Positions 16,162 to 24,509 of a stretch of 64,000 nt of DNA are shown in pieces. The notes under the pieces are model-generated. The model saw only the letters and a list, made by a program, of their open reading frames with translations, was not told the origin of the DNA and did no database searches. Source of the DNA: Flavobacteriales bacterium (GTDB taxonomy: Bacteria > Bacteroidota > Bacteroidia > UBA10329); assembly GCA_021741075.1 (NCBI GenBank), contig JAIOYO010000007.1, forward strand, positions 1 to 64,000. The letters run 5' to 3'. The position numbers and the translations under genes are program-made. How positions within the stretch are numbered: position 1 is the stretch's first letter; every line of letters begins with the position of its first letter.

Positions 16162-17136
16162 TCAGTTTAAAAGTCCAAATGGTTCAATTACAGCTACGAA
16201 TTTTCCAAACGACCTTATTGTGGCTTTAAGCTCATAGCTTGGAATTACCTTCAATTCTATTGTCAATCCATCCGCGTTGTCTTTGACAATTTTCTGAGTT
16301 GGATGTAGCGGCTGTGCTTTTACGTATCGTCCTTCTTGTGGCGCAAATTTGAGTATAACTTTTTCTGGTTTTCCTCCTGCAGTAATGCCAAAACTGTATT
16401 TGAACAAGACTTCGGGGTCGAAACTCTTATCGACCGTGAAATAATTCTCACGAATAGAAAGGTTAGAAATACGGTCAAGCCCAAAGGTTTTTACTTTTCC
16501 GCTATCCACGTCTTTCCCGATTACGTACCAACGGTTGCGGTATTCCTTTAATAAGTAAGGATGAAGTTGACGTTCGCTTTCGTGCTCATCAGCAAACGAA
16601 GTATAGCGGAAACGCACCTCGCGCGTCTCCTTTATGGCTTGCAAAAGAATGGGCAACAATTCTGTTCCCTTTGCCATGGGCGTGTTTTCAAACTGCACAA
16701 AACGGTCAACTGCTTCATCCTGGATTTCTGGCGAAATGCTCAATCGATCCATTATTTTCTGAATAGCGGATCCGAATTGATCGAAAATTGCCAGATCTTT
16801 AAATTGGAAAAGCGTATTTGCCGCAAACCGGATGGCTTCTTTGTCCTCTTCGCTCAGCGAAATTTCTTTAATCGTGTATTCTGGATTCTCGTAATAATAT
16901 CCTTTCTCTAACTTGGAATAAGCGATGGGCGCATAGTAGCCCAATTCGCCTTCGTTCTTCATTGCCCACATATCTTTCTCAATCGTAGAAATCGAAATTC
17001 GTTCTCCCGAACTGCCATAAAGTGCTTGTTCGCAGGCGTACTGCATGTCTTCCTTGGTTGGGAATTTGCGGCTTTTGTTGGTAAGGCAATCGTCAATGAT
17101 GCGGTAGCGGAGTAGGGCGTATTTGTTTGCTGGCAT
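16162..17136 (-). CDS. WYL-domain transcriptional regulator
   Basis: This 324-residue protein has an N-terminal winged-helix region (about residues 5-75: LLRYRIIDDCLTNKSRKFPTKEDM...ISISTIEKDMWAMKN). A WYL domain follows at about residues 165-240, containing LHPYLLKEYRNRWYVIGKD and TFGLDRISNLSI. A C-terminal WCX-like extension ends the protein. WYL proteins bind nucleic acids or nucleotides and act as transcription factors, often responding to DNA damage or regulating mobile-element or defence genes. Its downstream neighbour on the same strand is the broken WG-repeat gene; no defence genes are adjacent. The target is unknown. Confidence 0.87.
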   Translation of the reverse strand: MPANKYALLRYRIIDDCLTNKSRKFPTKEDMQYACEQALYGSSGERISISTIEKDMWAMKNEGELGYYAPIAYSKLEKGYYYENPEYTIKEISLSEEDKEAIRFAANTLFQFKDLAIFDQFGSAIQKIMDRLSISPEIQDEAVDRFVQFENTPMAKGTELLPILLQAIKETREVRFRYTSFADEHESERQLHPYLLKEYRNRWYVIGKDVDSGKVKTFGLDRISNLSIRENYFTVDKSFDPEVLFKYSFGITAGGKPEKVILKFAPQEGRYVKAQPLHPTQKIVKDNADGLTIELKVIPSYELKATIRSFGKFVAVIEPFGLLN

Positions 17137-17256
17137 GGCTCAAAGTTAACGGTCAATTGGTGTTGGGAAATCAAAATCGCTCAATCAAAACCGTCATTTT
17201 TGAACTTAAATTTCGTCTTTAACATTTCATTAACAGGCTATTTTAGAAGCGATATC

Positions 17257-17264
17257 TACCTTCG
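17257..17264 (+). promoter_or_regulatory. candidate -7 box of the DUF1573 gene
   Basis: TACCTTCG matches TAnnTTTG with one substitution and lies 53 nt before the ATG at 17318. A TTAAC at ~17230 is a possible upstream element. Weak evidence. Confidence 0.25.
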
Positions 17265-17317
17265 GAACGCATTTTGAGAATGTCGGAACGCAATTAATTA
17301 ACCTTAAATAAATCATC

Positions 17318-17761
17318 ATGAAAAAAGTAATGTTGTTGATGGCAATGGTCGTAGGATCGTTCGCTTATGTTTCTGCACAAGTAGCTGGACCACAAATTGA
17401 ATTCCAAAGACTTGAGCACGATTATGGTACTATCGATCAAGGTGCTAATGGCGCAACTGAGTTCGTATTTACCAATACGGGTACTGAGCCTTTGATTATT
17501 TCTAAAGCAAAAGGATCTTGTGGATGTACTGTTCCTGAATGGCCAAAAGAGCCGATTGCACCAGGTGCAAAGTCTTCAATTAAAGTAAAGTATGACACAA
17601 AGCGTGTTGGACCAATTAGCAAGTCTGTAACCATTACTTCAAACTCTGTTGATAACAGCACTGCTCTTTTGAAAATCAAAGGAAGTGTGAACGCGGTAGC
17701 TACTGAAAGCGGTTCTCCAGAAATGGAAACGATTGAAGGAGCAACTCCAGTTTCTGAATAA
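17318..17761 (+). CDS. DUF1573 secreted protein
   Basis: This 147-residue protein has a signal peptide (KKVMLLMAMVVGSFAYVSAQ) and one DUF1573 / Ig-like (ASH/MSP-type) domain at about residues 30-130. The hallmark segments are HDYGTIDQG, FVFTNTGTEPLIISKAKGSC and CGCTVPEWPKEPIAPG, with the conserved Cys pair in SCGCT. The family is abundant in Bacteroidota and probably exported; its function is unknown. ATG is preceded by an AT-rich leader without a clear Shine-Dalgarno. It has its own strong terminator, so it is monocistronic. The tail after residue 130 is acidic. Confidence 0.92.
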   Translation: MKKVMLLMAMVVGSFAYVSAQVAGPQIEFQRLEHDYGTIDQGANGATEFVFTNTGTEPLIISKAKGSCGCTVPEWPKEPIAPGAKSSIKVKYDTKRVGPISKSVTITSNSVDNSTALLKIKGSVNAVATESGSPEMETIEGATPVSE

Positions 17762-17783
17762 GAAAAGACGTTTTACTTGAATG

Positions 17784-17815
17784 AAAAGTCCCGATACTTG
17801 TCGGGACTTTTTTTT
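17784..17815 (+). terminator. rho-independent terminator after the DUF1573 gene
   Basis: AAAGTCCCGA and TCGGGACTTT form a 10-bp stem around TACTTG, followed by further T residues to 17815. It lies 22 nt after the stop codon. Confidence 0.88.
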
Positions 17816-17832
17816 ATGCGCAAAAATTAGAA

Positions 17833-19032
17833 ATGCCAAGATTATCGTTGAAAGGGCTACAGATGCCCGAATCGCCTATCCGCAAGTTGGTTCCATACGC
17901 AACAGCTGCCAAGGCAAGAGGAGTGAAGGTGTATCATTTGAACATTGGTCAGCCCGATATTGAAACGCCAGAAGTGGCGTTAAATGCGGTGAAGAATCTC
18001 GACCGAAAGGTGATTGAATACAGCAATTCGGAAGGCTATGCAAGTTATCGTGCTGGTCTTGCCAAGTATTACAAAAGTGTTGGGGTTGATGTGGAGGATT
18101 CTGATATTATGGTTACAACAGGAGGCTCTGAAGCATTAATTTTTGGCTTCATGACTTGTTTGGATCCAGGCGATGAGATTATTATTCCTGAGCCATTCTA
18201 TGCCAATTACAACGGTTTTGCCACCATGGCAGGGTTGAATGTGAAGCCAATCACAGCCAAGTTGGAAGACGGTTTTTCGCTTCCTCCAATCTCAGAATTC
18301 GAACGAAGAATTACGGAGAATACACGTGCCATTCTCATCTGCAATCCTGGAAACCCAACAGGAACCTTGTATGGGAAAGAAAGCTTGGAAGCATTGGCCA
18401 AATTGGTCAAGAAATACGATTTGTTCCTATTTACTGATGAGGTTTATCGAGAGTTCTGTTACGATAGCGCCATTCCGTTTTCCTGTATGAATTTGCAGGG
18501 AATTGAGAATAACGTGGTGATGATTGATAGCGTGAGCAAACGCTACAGCATGTGTGGTGCACGAGTTGGAGCTTTGGTTTCTCGAAACAAGGAACTGATG
18601 ACAAACGCTCTCAAATTTGCACAAGCCCGATTGAGCCCGCCAACCTTGGGACAAATTGCTGGCGAAGCAGCTTTGAATACGCCACCTGAATATTTCGAAC
18701 GTGTGAAGGAAGAATACGTTCAAAGACGGAATACATTGGTTGACGGTTTGAATGCCATTGAAGGCGTAACCTGTCCTAAACCTGCAGGTGCATTTTATGC
18801 TATGGCAGAACTTCCAGTTAAAAGTGGTGATGATTTTTGCCAATGGATGTTGGAGGAATTCAATTACGAAGGCGAAACTGTGATGATGGCGCCAGGTAGT
18901 GGATTCTACTCAACTCGGGCATTCGGAGAAAAGCAGGTTCGTATTGCCTATGTATTGAAGGAGGAAGATTTGATGCGATCCATCAAGATTATTGAGGAAG
19001 GTTTGAAGGCTTATCCCGGACGGATTTCCTGA
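17833..19032 (+). CDS. pyridoxal-phosphate aminotransferase, class I/II (aspartate aminotransferase-like)
   Basis: This 399-residue enzyme is fold-type I PLP-dependent. It has the family signatures NIGQPDIETP, TTGGSEALIFGFMTCL, CNPGNPTGTLYG (the Asn/Pro motif), LFTDEVYREFCYD (Asp/Tyr contacting PLP), SVSKRYSMCGARVGALVS (Schiff-base Lys, then the phosphate-binding Arg) and the C-terminal substrate Arg in VRIAYV. It most probably transfers the amino group of aspartate or another amino acid to 2-oxoglutarate. The exact substrate cannot be assigned from sequence. The ATG is 18 nt after the preceding terminator and no promoter box is evident. It converges on the regulator gene ending at 19035. Confidence 0.92.
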   Translation: MPRLSLKGLQMPESPIRKLVPYATAAKARGVKVYHLNIGQPDIETPEVALNAVKNLDRKVIEYSNSEGYASYRAGLAKYYKSVGVDVEDSDIMVTTGGSEALIFGFMTCLDPGDEIIIPEPFYANYNGFATMAGLNVKPITAKLEDGFSLPPISEFERRITENTRAILICNPGNPTGTLYGKESLEALAKLVKKYDLFLFTDEVYREFCYDSAIPFSCMNLQGIENNVVMIDSVSKRYSMCGARVGALVSRNKELMTNALKFAQARLSPPTLGQIAGEAALNTPPEYFERVKEEYVQRRNTLVDGLNAIEGVTCPKPAGAFYAMAELPVKSGDDFCQWMLEEFNYEGETVMMAPGSGFYSTRAFGEKQVRIAYVLKEEDLMRSIKIIEEGLKAYPGRIS

Positions 19033-19034
19033 AT

Positions 19035-19937
19035 TTATTGGGTGTCAACCACCAATCTGTAGCCAATTCCCCTAACGTTGGTAATCTTTATGTTAGAATC
19101 ACCTTCTAGTTTCTTTCGCAGTTTGGAGATAAACACATCCAACGTTCTACCTACATAATCTCCCTCATCACCCCAGACCATTTTCAGAATGGTTTCGCGT
19201 TCAACGGTGTTGTTGGTGGAATCGCACAATAACTGAAGCAGGTCACATTCTTTACTTGTAAGTTCAATTCGTTCGTCTTTAAACCACAGCTCCATCTTCC
19301 GTTTGTTGAATTTGTATTCGCCAATTGGAATAATGTTTAGGTCAACTTCAGGCTTAGCGACTGGTTTCTTCTTCATCAGGAATTGAACAACAACCATAGG
19401 TAGGAGCACACAGATTAGCATGAGTGCTAGAACGATGTACCTGTCTGTTTGACCATAGTCTGTGTTTGCAATCAGTTCAGTGTCAGAAGTTTTAACAGCT
19501 GGTTTCAGAATCGTGACCACCAGATTATAACACGCTTTTGGCTGATCTCTTTCTCTGCAAGCAAGTACGTTTTCGTGCTCTGAAATTCCAACTTCATAGC
19601 TGTGAACCACTAAATTTGAATCGCAAGATTTGAACTCCACGATGTAGCTTTTAGCAATTCCAGTAGCTGCAATTACACTATCAATGACAGACGCCAAATC
19701 ATCCGGATTGAAACCGAATTCGGTTGCAAATGAAATTGTATAGGAATTTTCATTTTTTCCAATCGGAAGAACGCGCGAAGCGCTATCTCCCAAACGGAGA
19801 AGTACCTGATGCCCAATCATCCGCATCGAAACTTCGATGTGCTGTTCTTCTTCCTCTTGAGCCATTTTATCCTCAGCAAAAGCTGCATGCGCGAAAACCA
19901 GAACTGAAAGAAGACCAAAAATGAGTCGATTCATCAT
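19035..19937 (-). CDS. membrane-anchored winged-helix regulator with a C-terminal OmpR-type DNA-binding domain
   Basis: This is a 300-residue protein. The N-terminus is a signal sequence (LIFGLLSVLVFAHAAFA), followed by a ~145-residue presumably periplasmic domain with Cys residues (CDSN, LACRERDQPKACYN). One transmembrane helix follows (YIVLALMLICVLLPMVVVQFL, about residues 168-188), then basic residues. The C-terminal ~95 residues are a winged helix of the Trans_reg_C type (ELTSKECDLLQLLCDSTNNT, GDYVGRTLDVFISKLRKKL, NVRGIGYRLV). There is no receiver domain. The topology is the reverse of ToxR/CadC, where the DNA-binding domain is N-terminal. It would be a one-component transmembrane regulator. 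It diverges from the lipoprotein gene at 20060, with phased half-sites between them. The signal is unknown. Confidence 0.88.
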   Translation of the reverse strand: MMNRLIFGLLSVLVFAHAAFAEDKMAQEEEEQHIEVSMRMIGHQVLLRLGDSASRVLPIGKNENSYTISFATEFGFNPDDLASVIDSVIAATGIAKSYIVEFKSCDSNLVVHSYEVGISEHENVLACRERDQPKACYNLVVTILKPAVKTSDTELIANTDYGQTDRYIVLALMLICVLLPMVVVQFLMKKKPVAKPEVDLNIIPIGEYKFNKRKMELWFKDERIELTSKECDLLQLLCDSTNNTVERETILKMVWGDEGDYVGRTLDVFISKLRKKLEGDSNIKITNVRGIGYRLVVDTQ

Positions 19938-19975
19938 TCCGCAAAGCTACCCGTTCAATTGGCTGTTTAAAATGA

Positions 19976-20050
19976 TCTACATTCCTTTTACACTAATTTA
20001 CATTCGTTTTACGAACGAATGAGTTGACCTAATCTACATTTGGGTCAAAC
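19976..20050. promoter_or_regulatory. phased TAC half-site array: candidate operator of the divergent regulator
   Basis: Between the divergent start codons, four TAC-headed units start at 19978, 19989, 19999 and 20010, with spacings of 11, 10 and 11 bp. Units 1 and 3 are near-identical (TACATTCCTTT / TACATTCGTTT). A fifth TACATTTG copy starts at 20035. CATTCGTT and AACGAATG at 20001-20021 also form an 8-bp inverted repeat. Helically phased direct repeats of 10-11 bp are what OmpR/PhoB-type winged helices bind. The regulator gene next to it carries such a domain, so autoregulation and control of the 20060 gene are the likely role. This is inference. Confidence 0.5.
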
Positions 20051-20059
20051 AAAAACGCC

Positions 20060-21097
20060 ATGAAATACATTCTCGCTTCACTCTTACTTTCAGTTGCAAA
20101 TAGTTGCACAGAGGAATCCATTACCGATTCAGCACCAAACGCTGAATTGTGCAGGTCAATTTTAATCAATCCTGACCTTGCATATAATCATGAGTATGAC
20201 CTAACGCTTTCTATTGAAGACGCTGGAAATGGCGAATACAAATTGGCGAGTGTAATAGACTTCCATAATGGAGCGTATACGGCATCACCTCTTTCGAATA
20301 ATAATTTTACTGGAGCATTTAAAGTAACCTTTCACCATAATGATAATCTAACAACAGACGATTCAATAGAAGAAATTCCACGTTCTGTAGAGAAAATTGA
20401 CCTTTTCGGAAATTTGGTTAGTTGGGTCAATGAAAAAACCACTTATAAGAAAAAACTCAAGCTCAAATCTGAGCAAGACTTTAAAGTGTCTGGAGTTGTG
20501 AGTTTTACGATTGAACCCACCTGTACGTTTGAAGAAATTCCATTTGATATTTTCTACATAAATGGAGAGTTGCGCGTTCAGCAATATCCAAAATTGGATA
20601 AGACTACGTGCAGTAATCCACGCGTATTGAAAACGAGTATGTATGAGTCGCCACTTATTGACCACGAAATAGCCAAGAACCATCCTTATGATGTCGATTT
20701 TAAGATTGAGAAAACCTCTGGTGGACAGTACAAATTGGTTACAATAATGCAACTTTTTGGAGGGAGTTTTTATGTTTCACCTCACTCAACCATGAACTTT
20801 AAAGGGCGATTTACTATCGAAATTGCACCAAACAACAATTTGAGTATTGGATCTTCTTTCGTGGAAACACCTCACAGCGAAACCGTTATTGATCCGCATC
20901 AGTTTGTTCATGGACCCGTTAATTGGGTAACGAAAAACACGCGTTACGACCATTCTTTACAGCTTCACACAGAAGATGATTTCGAGATTGGTGGTAAGCT
21001 CATATTCGTAATTGAACCGAAGTGCACACTTGAAGAAGTTCCAATTCTTTTCAAGTACAAAAATGGAGTTTTAACAGTTGAAAAGTGGAAGTGTTGA
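20060..21097 (+). CDS. lipoprotein with two tandem copies of a ~150-residue unknown domain
   Basis: This 345-residue protein is not recognised. It has a short signal peptide ending LSVANSC (Cys16) followed by TEES, so it is a lipoprotein. The mature part is two homologous halves. Half one (about residues 38-185) contains NHEYDLTLSIED, GEYKLASVIDFHNGAY, SWVNEKTTY and IEPTCTFEEIPF. Half two (about 200-343) contains NHPYDVDFKIEK, GQYKLVTIMQLFGGSF, NWVTKNTRY and IEPKCTLEEVPI. Each half keeps a Cys in IEPxCT and another in its first segment, possibly a disulphide. A beta-rich fold is likely. It is transcribed divergently from the transmembrane regulator, across the phased repeat array, and is a natural candidate for its target or its partner. 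Confidence 0.75.
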   Translation: MKYILASLLLSVANSCTEESITDSAPNAELCRSILINPDLAYNHEYDLTLSIEDAGNGEYKLASVIDFHNGAYTASPLSNNNFTGAFKVTFHHNDNLTTDDSIEEIPRSVEKIDLFGNLVSWVNEKTTYKKKLKLKSEQDFKVSGVVSFTIEPTCTFEEIPFDIFYINGELRVQQYPKLDKTTCSNPRVLKTSMYESPLIDHEIAKNHPYDVDFKIEKTSGGQYKLVTIMQLFGGSFYVSPHSTMNFKGRFTIEIAPNNNLSIGSSFVETPHSETVIDPHQFVHGPVNWVTKNTRYDHSLQLHTEDDFEIGGKLIFVIEPKCTLEEVPILFKYKNGVLTVEKWKC

Positions 21098-21109
21098 AGT
21101 CAAATCCGC

Positions 21110-22327
21110 TTAAGGATAAAGCAAATATTTCTTCCGAATCATTTTAAACTGTTGCAAATCTTCGGCCCAAGTTGAACGAATTTCTTCTGCCGTTTTTCCA
21201 GCAATTATCTGTTCTCTTAATTCGGATGAACCAGCCAGTAGGTCAAAAAACCTGGCATCGAAAAACTTGTCCTTTTCCAAGTAGTTCTGATAGGTTGCTA
21301 TAAGCCAATCTAAGTTCAGTTTCGCCAAATTCATCAGGCTGTCTTCAGGTAAATGAGATAGGTCAATTCCTGAACATGCTTTATTCTTGAACTTTGGGTT
21401 TGAGGCCACGTCTTTGATGTCTTTTGGGGTAAATTTGGTGTTCCCATTCGGCATGTTCGGATATCCGAATTGCTGAAAAGGTTTATCTGTTCCGCGTCCT
21501 TCGCTAACTACGGTTCCTTCAAAATAGCAAAGGCTAGGGTAGAGGTAGATTGCTTTCTGATTTGGAAGATTTGGCGATGGTGCAATCGGTAAATCGTAAG
21601 GCGTTTTACGAGAATAATTATCCAATTCAATCACAGTCAGTTTACATTTCACACCATCTTTCAACCAACCTTCACCGTTCACCATTTTTGCATATTCGCC
21701 AACTGTCATTCCATGCACTGCGGGAATTTCGTGCAGCCCAACAAACGATGAAAACTCCTTTTTTAGAACTGGGCCATCCACGTAATGCCCATTTGGATTT
21801 GGACGATCCAGAATAATTATTTCAATATTGTTCTCAGCGCAGGCTTCCATCATGTAACTCATGGTGCTGATGTAGGTGTAGAACCGCGTACCCACATCCT
21901 GAACGTCAAAAATCACCACATCCAATCCTTCCAATTGTTTGGCAGATGGCTTGTAATTGCTTCCGTAGAGAGAAACGATTGGAAGGCCTGTCTTCGGGTC
22001 TTTGCTATCAGTTATCTTTTCGCCAGCGCCTGCATTTCCCCTAAAACCGTGCTCTGGAGCAAAAGCACAATTCACTTTCACGCCAAGAGAAAGAAGCGTG
22101 TCTATAAGATGTATTTGTCCAACAACAGAAGTTTGATTGGCTACAATTCCGACCGATTTTCCTTTCAGAAATGGAAAATACACTTCCATTCTTTCAGCAC
22201 CCAAACGAAGTTGGTTTCTGACTTCTTTGGTGTTGGTTTCCACAGCTGTGGCAATGAGGGCAGGTGCAGGTTGAGCACAAGCAGAAAACCACAGGAGAAC
22301 AAGTAAATATTTGATAGTTTTAGCCAT
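21110..22327 (-). CDS. DUF1343 / NamZ-like exo-beta-N-acetylmuramidase lipoprotein
   Basis: This protein has 405 residues from the chosen ATG at 22327 (MAKTIKYLLVLLWFSAC). The lipobox places Cys at residue 17; an upstream in-frame extension would run into the divergent gene and destroy the signal peptide. The DUF1343 (YbbC/NamZ) family is recognised by GKSVGIVANQTSV, CAFAPEHGFRGNAGAGE, LDVVIFDVQDVGTRFYTYIS, ILDRPNPNG, GPVLKKEFSSFVGLHEIPAVHGMT (quoted in parts), PSPNLPNQKAIYLYPSLCYF and EGRGTDKPFQ. Characterised NamZ enzymes remove N-acetylmuramic acid from peptidoglycan ends, so the likely role is cell-wall turnover in the periplasm. It is divergent from the LolC/E-like permease gene, with only 36 bp between. 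Confidence 0.9.
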   Translation of the reverse strand: MAKTIKYLLVLLWFSACAQPAPALIATAVETNTKEVRNQLRLGAERMEVYFPFLKGKSVGIVANQTSVVGQIHLIDTLLSLGVKVNCAFAPEHGFRGNAGAGEKITDSKDPKTGLPIVSLYGSNYKPSAKQLEGLDVVIFDVQDVGTRFYTYISTMSYMMEACAENNIEIIILDRPNPNGHYVDGPVLKKEFSSFVGLHEIPAVHGMTVGEYAKMVNGEGWLKDGVKCKLTVIELDNYSRKTPYDLPIAPSPNLPNQKAIYLYPSLCYFEGTVVSEGRGTDKPFQQFGYPNMPNGNTKFTPKDIKDVASNPKFKNKACSGIDLSHLPEDSLMNLAKLNLDWLIATYQNYLEKDKFFDARFFDLLAGSSELREQIIAGKTAEEIRSTWAEDLQQFKMIRKKYLLYP

Positions 22328-22363
22328 TATCCTTCTCACAGAAATTCCTTTCAGAGCAAGCAA

Positions 22364-23602
22364 TTGAACACTTCCTTTTTTATTGCAAAACGCCTCATCC
22401 GTGCTGGCGGGCAGGCCGAAAGTAATACTATTTCGGGTACGCGTCCGATAGTGCAGATTGCCATTGCCGGCATTGCCTTGGGTTTGGCTGTGATGATTAT
22501 TTCCATGGCCATTGTCACCGGTTTTCAGAAGGAGATAACAGACAAGGTGGTCAATTTTGGTTCGGATATCGTTATTACCGAGTATTCCAATCTTAATGCC
22601 ATAGAGCCGCAGCCCGTTTCCAAGGCACAAGATTTCTATCCGAGTTTGACGGAAATAGAAGGTATCCGCCACATTCAGGTATTTGCCACCAAAGCTGGAA
22701 TCATTAAAACCGATGAAGAAATTGAAGGTGTGGTAGTGAAAGGAGTTGGTGGCGATTTCGATTGGAGTTTCTTCAAGAAGCATTTGATTCAAGGCGAAAT
22801 ATTCACGACAAGCGATTCATCGCGAAGCAAGAATATTCTCATTTCAGAGATTATTTCTAAAAAGTTGAAGCTTGGAGTAGGAGATAGGATGGAGGTGTTT
22901 TTTATTCAGGACGAAAAGCAGCGTGCTCGGATTTTTGATGTGACGGGAATCTATAAAACAGGTTTGGCCGAGTATGACGAACGTTATGTAATTACTGATC
23001 TCACACATATTCAACGTTTGAATGGCTGGGATGATGACCAAGTGGCAGGATTTGAGGTTTTTGTGGATGATTTTAGTCGGTTGGAAGAGCTTTCTGACGT
23101 TGTTTATTACTCCATCGGAACGGAACTTTTTTCGGCAACAGTAAAAGAACTCCAACCTCAGATGTTCGACTGGCTTGATTTGCAAGACATGAACGTACGG
23201 GTCATCATTATTCTTATGCTTATTGTGGCTGGTTTTAACATGATTTCAGCCTTACTCATCATGATTATTGAACGTGTTTACATGATTGGAACCTTGAAAT
23301 CGTTGGGAATGAACGATGGCAAAATTCAAAGCATCTTCATTTATCAGGCTTTGTACCTGACGGGCGTTGGTCTTTTTTGGGGAAATCTCGTGGGAATATC
23401 GCTCTGCCTCATTCAACAGCATTTTGGAATAATCACGCTACCAGAAGAGAGTTATTATGTCAAAGTGGTGCCAATCAACCTCGAACTGATTCATATTCTC
23501 CTTCTCAACTCGGGAACACTTTTCTTTTGTTTTTTGATGTTACTGGTGCCTTCTATGGTGGTTTCGAGGATACAACCGCTGAAGGCGATACGGTTCTCCT
23601 AA
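22364..23602 (+). CDS. FtsX/LolC-LolE family ABC transporter permease
   Basis: This 412-residue permease has the MacB/FtsX architecture: a first transmembrane helix near residues 30-55 (IAIAGIALGLAVMIISMAIVT), a large periplasmic MacB-PCD-like domain to ~residue 270, then three C-terminal helices (VIIILMLIVAGFNMISALLI, the segment around YLTGVGLFWGNLVGISLCL, and LLLNSGTLFFCFLMLLVP). The N-terminal FFIAKRLIR and 'GFQKEITDKVVNFGSDI' fit the lipoprotein-releasing LolC/LolE group. That group moves outer-membrane lipoproteins from the inner membrane to LolA. No ATPase (LolD) gene is adjacent; a LolA-like gene lies far away at 57.9 kb. The start is TTG. Its 3' end overlaps the convergent cdaA gene by 4 bp. 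Confidence 0.88.
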   Translation: MNTSFFIAKRLIRAGGQAESNTISGTRPIVQIAIAGIALGLAVMIISMAIVTGFQKEITDKVVNFGSDIVITEYSNLNAIEPQPVSKAQDFYPSLTEIEGIRHIQVFATKAGIIKTDEEIEGVVVKGVGGDFDWSFFKKHLIQGEIFTTSDSSRSKNILISEIISKKLKLGVGDRMEVFFIQDEKQRARIFDVTGIYKTGLAEYDERYVITDLTHIQRLNGWDDDQVAGFEVFVDDFSRLEELSDVVYYSIGTELFSATVKELQPQMFDWLDLQDMNVRVIIILMLIVAGFNMISALLIMIIERVYMIGTLKSLGMNDGKIQSIFIYQALYLTGVGLFWGNLVGISLCLIQQHFGIITLPEESYYVKVVPINLELIHILLLNSGTLFFCFLMLLVPSMVVSRIQPLKAIRFS

Positions 23603-24399
23603 CCCCCAAACGCCTTCTCCAACACATCCCGCAATCGCTTGGGAGAAATGTCGTATTCCAACTCTCCATCGTGGGTGATGGAAATGCCACCAGATTGCTC
23701 AGAAACAACAATCACAACTGCATCCGAACTCTCGGAGAGCCCAACTGCAGCTCGGTGACGCATGCCTAAATGTGCTGGAAAATTATCATCATCCGTAACA
23801 GGAAGAACACAGCGCGCAGCTACGATTCTGTTACCAGAAATGATTACTGCACCATCGTGCAGCGGACTGTTTTTGTAGAAAATAGACTCAAGAATTTTGG
23901 TAGAAACGGCTGCATCAATGTCTTCTCCTGTGTTGATATAAAACTGCAAACTGTTCTCGCGGCTAAGCACCATGATGGCTCCCGTGCTGGTTTGCGCCAT
24001 GTTTAAACAAGCAGAAACAATGGCGCCAATGTTTAGCGAATCGCGGTTTCGGAGGCTTTTGCCAAAGTTGAGCCAACGGAATGGAGAACGTCTTCCGTTC
24101 ATAAATCCTGACGTACCAATCAGAAGGAGAAAGCGTCTTACTTCCTGCTGAAAAACCACAATAAGCGCCAAAACACCAACGCCTATAAATTGCCCAAGGA
24201 TGGAATCCAAAAGCTGCATATTGAGAGCGCGAACCAACATCCAAAGTAGGTAAAGCGAAAGAATTCCTAGAAAAATGTTGACAGCCGCTGTTCCTCTAAC
24301 CAGATTGTAAAGTTGATACAACAGCAAGGCGACAATGAGGATGTCCAAAGCATCGAGCCAACGGAATGTGATAAACCCCAAAAGAATGTCAAGCATCAT
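23599..24399 (-). CDS. cdaA: diadenylate cyclase (c-di-AMP synthase), CdaA type
   Basis: The enzyme condenses two ATP into cyclic di-AMP, a second messenger for osmotic and cell-wall homeostasis. The protein has 266 residues. Three N-terminal transmembrane helices (about residues 8-85; LDILIVALLLYQLYNLV, VNIFLGILSLYLLWMLV, FIGVGVLALIVVFQ) precede the DAC (DisA_N) domain. Catalytic motifs are present: the DGA motif in NSPLHDGAVIISGNRI and the RHR motif in LGMRHRAAVGLSE. The size and topology match CdaA/DacA rather than DisA. No cdaR or glmM neighbour is present, unlike in Firmicutes. A promoter-like pair lies upstream at 24436-24469. Confidence 0.95.
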   Translation of the reverse strand: MMLDILLGFITFRWLDALDILIVALLLYQLYNLVRGTAAVNIFLGILSLYLLWMLVRALNMQLLDSILGQFIGVGVLALIVVFQQEVRRFLLLIGTSGFMNGRRSPFRWLNFGKSLRNRDSLNIGAIVSACLNMAQTSTGAIMVLSRENSLQFYINTGEDIDAAVSTKILESIFYKNSPLHDGAVIISGNRIVAARCVLPVTDDDNFPAHLGMRHRAAVGLSESSDAVVIVVSEQSGGISITHDGELEYDISPKRLRDVLEKAFGG

Positions 24400-24435
24400 T
24401 AAAAACGGCCGTATGTTTTACAACTAGGTGATGGT

Positions 24436-24469
24436 CAAATTTAGCGTAATACGTTGTACTCCTGTCAAA
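24436..24469 (-). promoter_or_regulatory. candidate cdaA promoter
   Basis: The minus strand has TTTG (24466-24469), a 22-nt gap and TAAATTTG (24436-24443), an exact TAnnTTTG match, 36 nt before the ATG. Confidence 0.5.
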
Positions 24470-24509
24470 AGTCATTTGCAAATCCAATTGAAGAGCTTAT
24501 TTCGTATTA

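Noticed and set aside
16162..17136. WYL regulator as a marker of a defence island
   Set aside because: No nuclease, restriction, CBASS or CRISPR genes lie nearby; its neighbours are a broken WG gene and DUF1573.
22328..22792. N-terminal extension of the NamZ-like gene to 22792
   Set aside because: It would overlap the divergent permease gene heavily and bury the lipobox signal peptide that starts at 22327.
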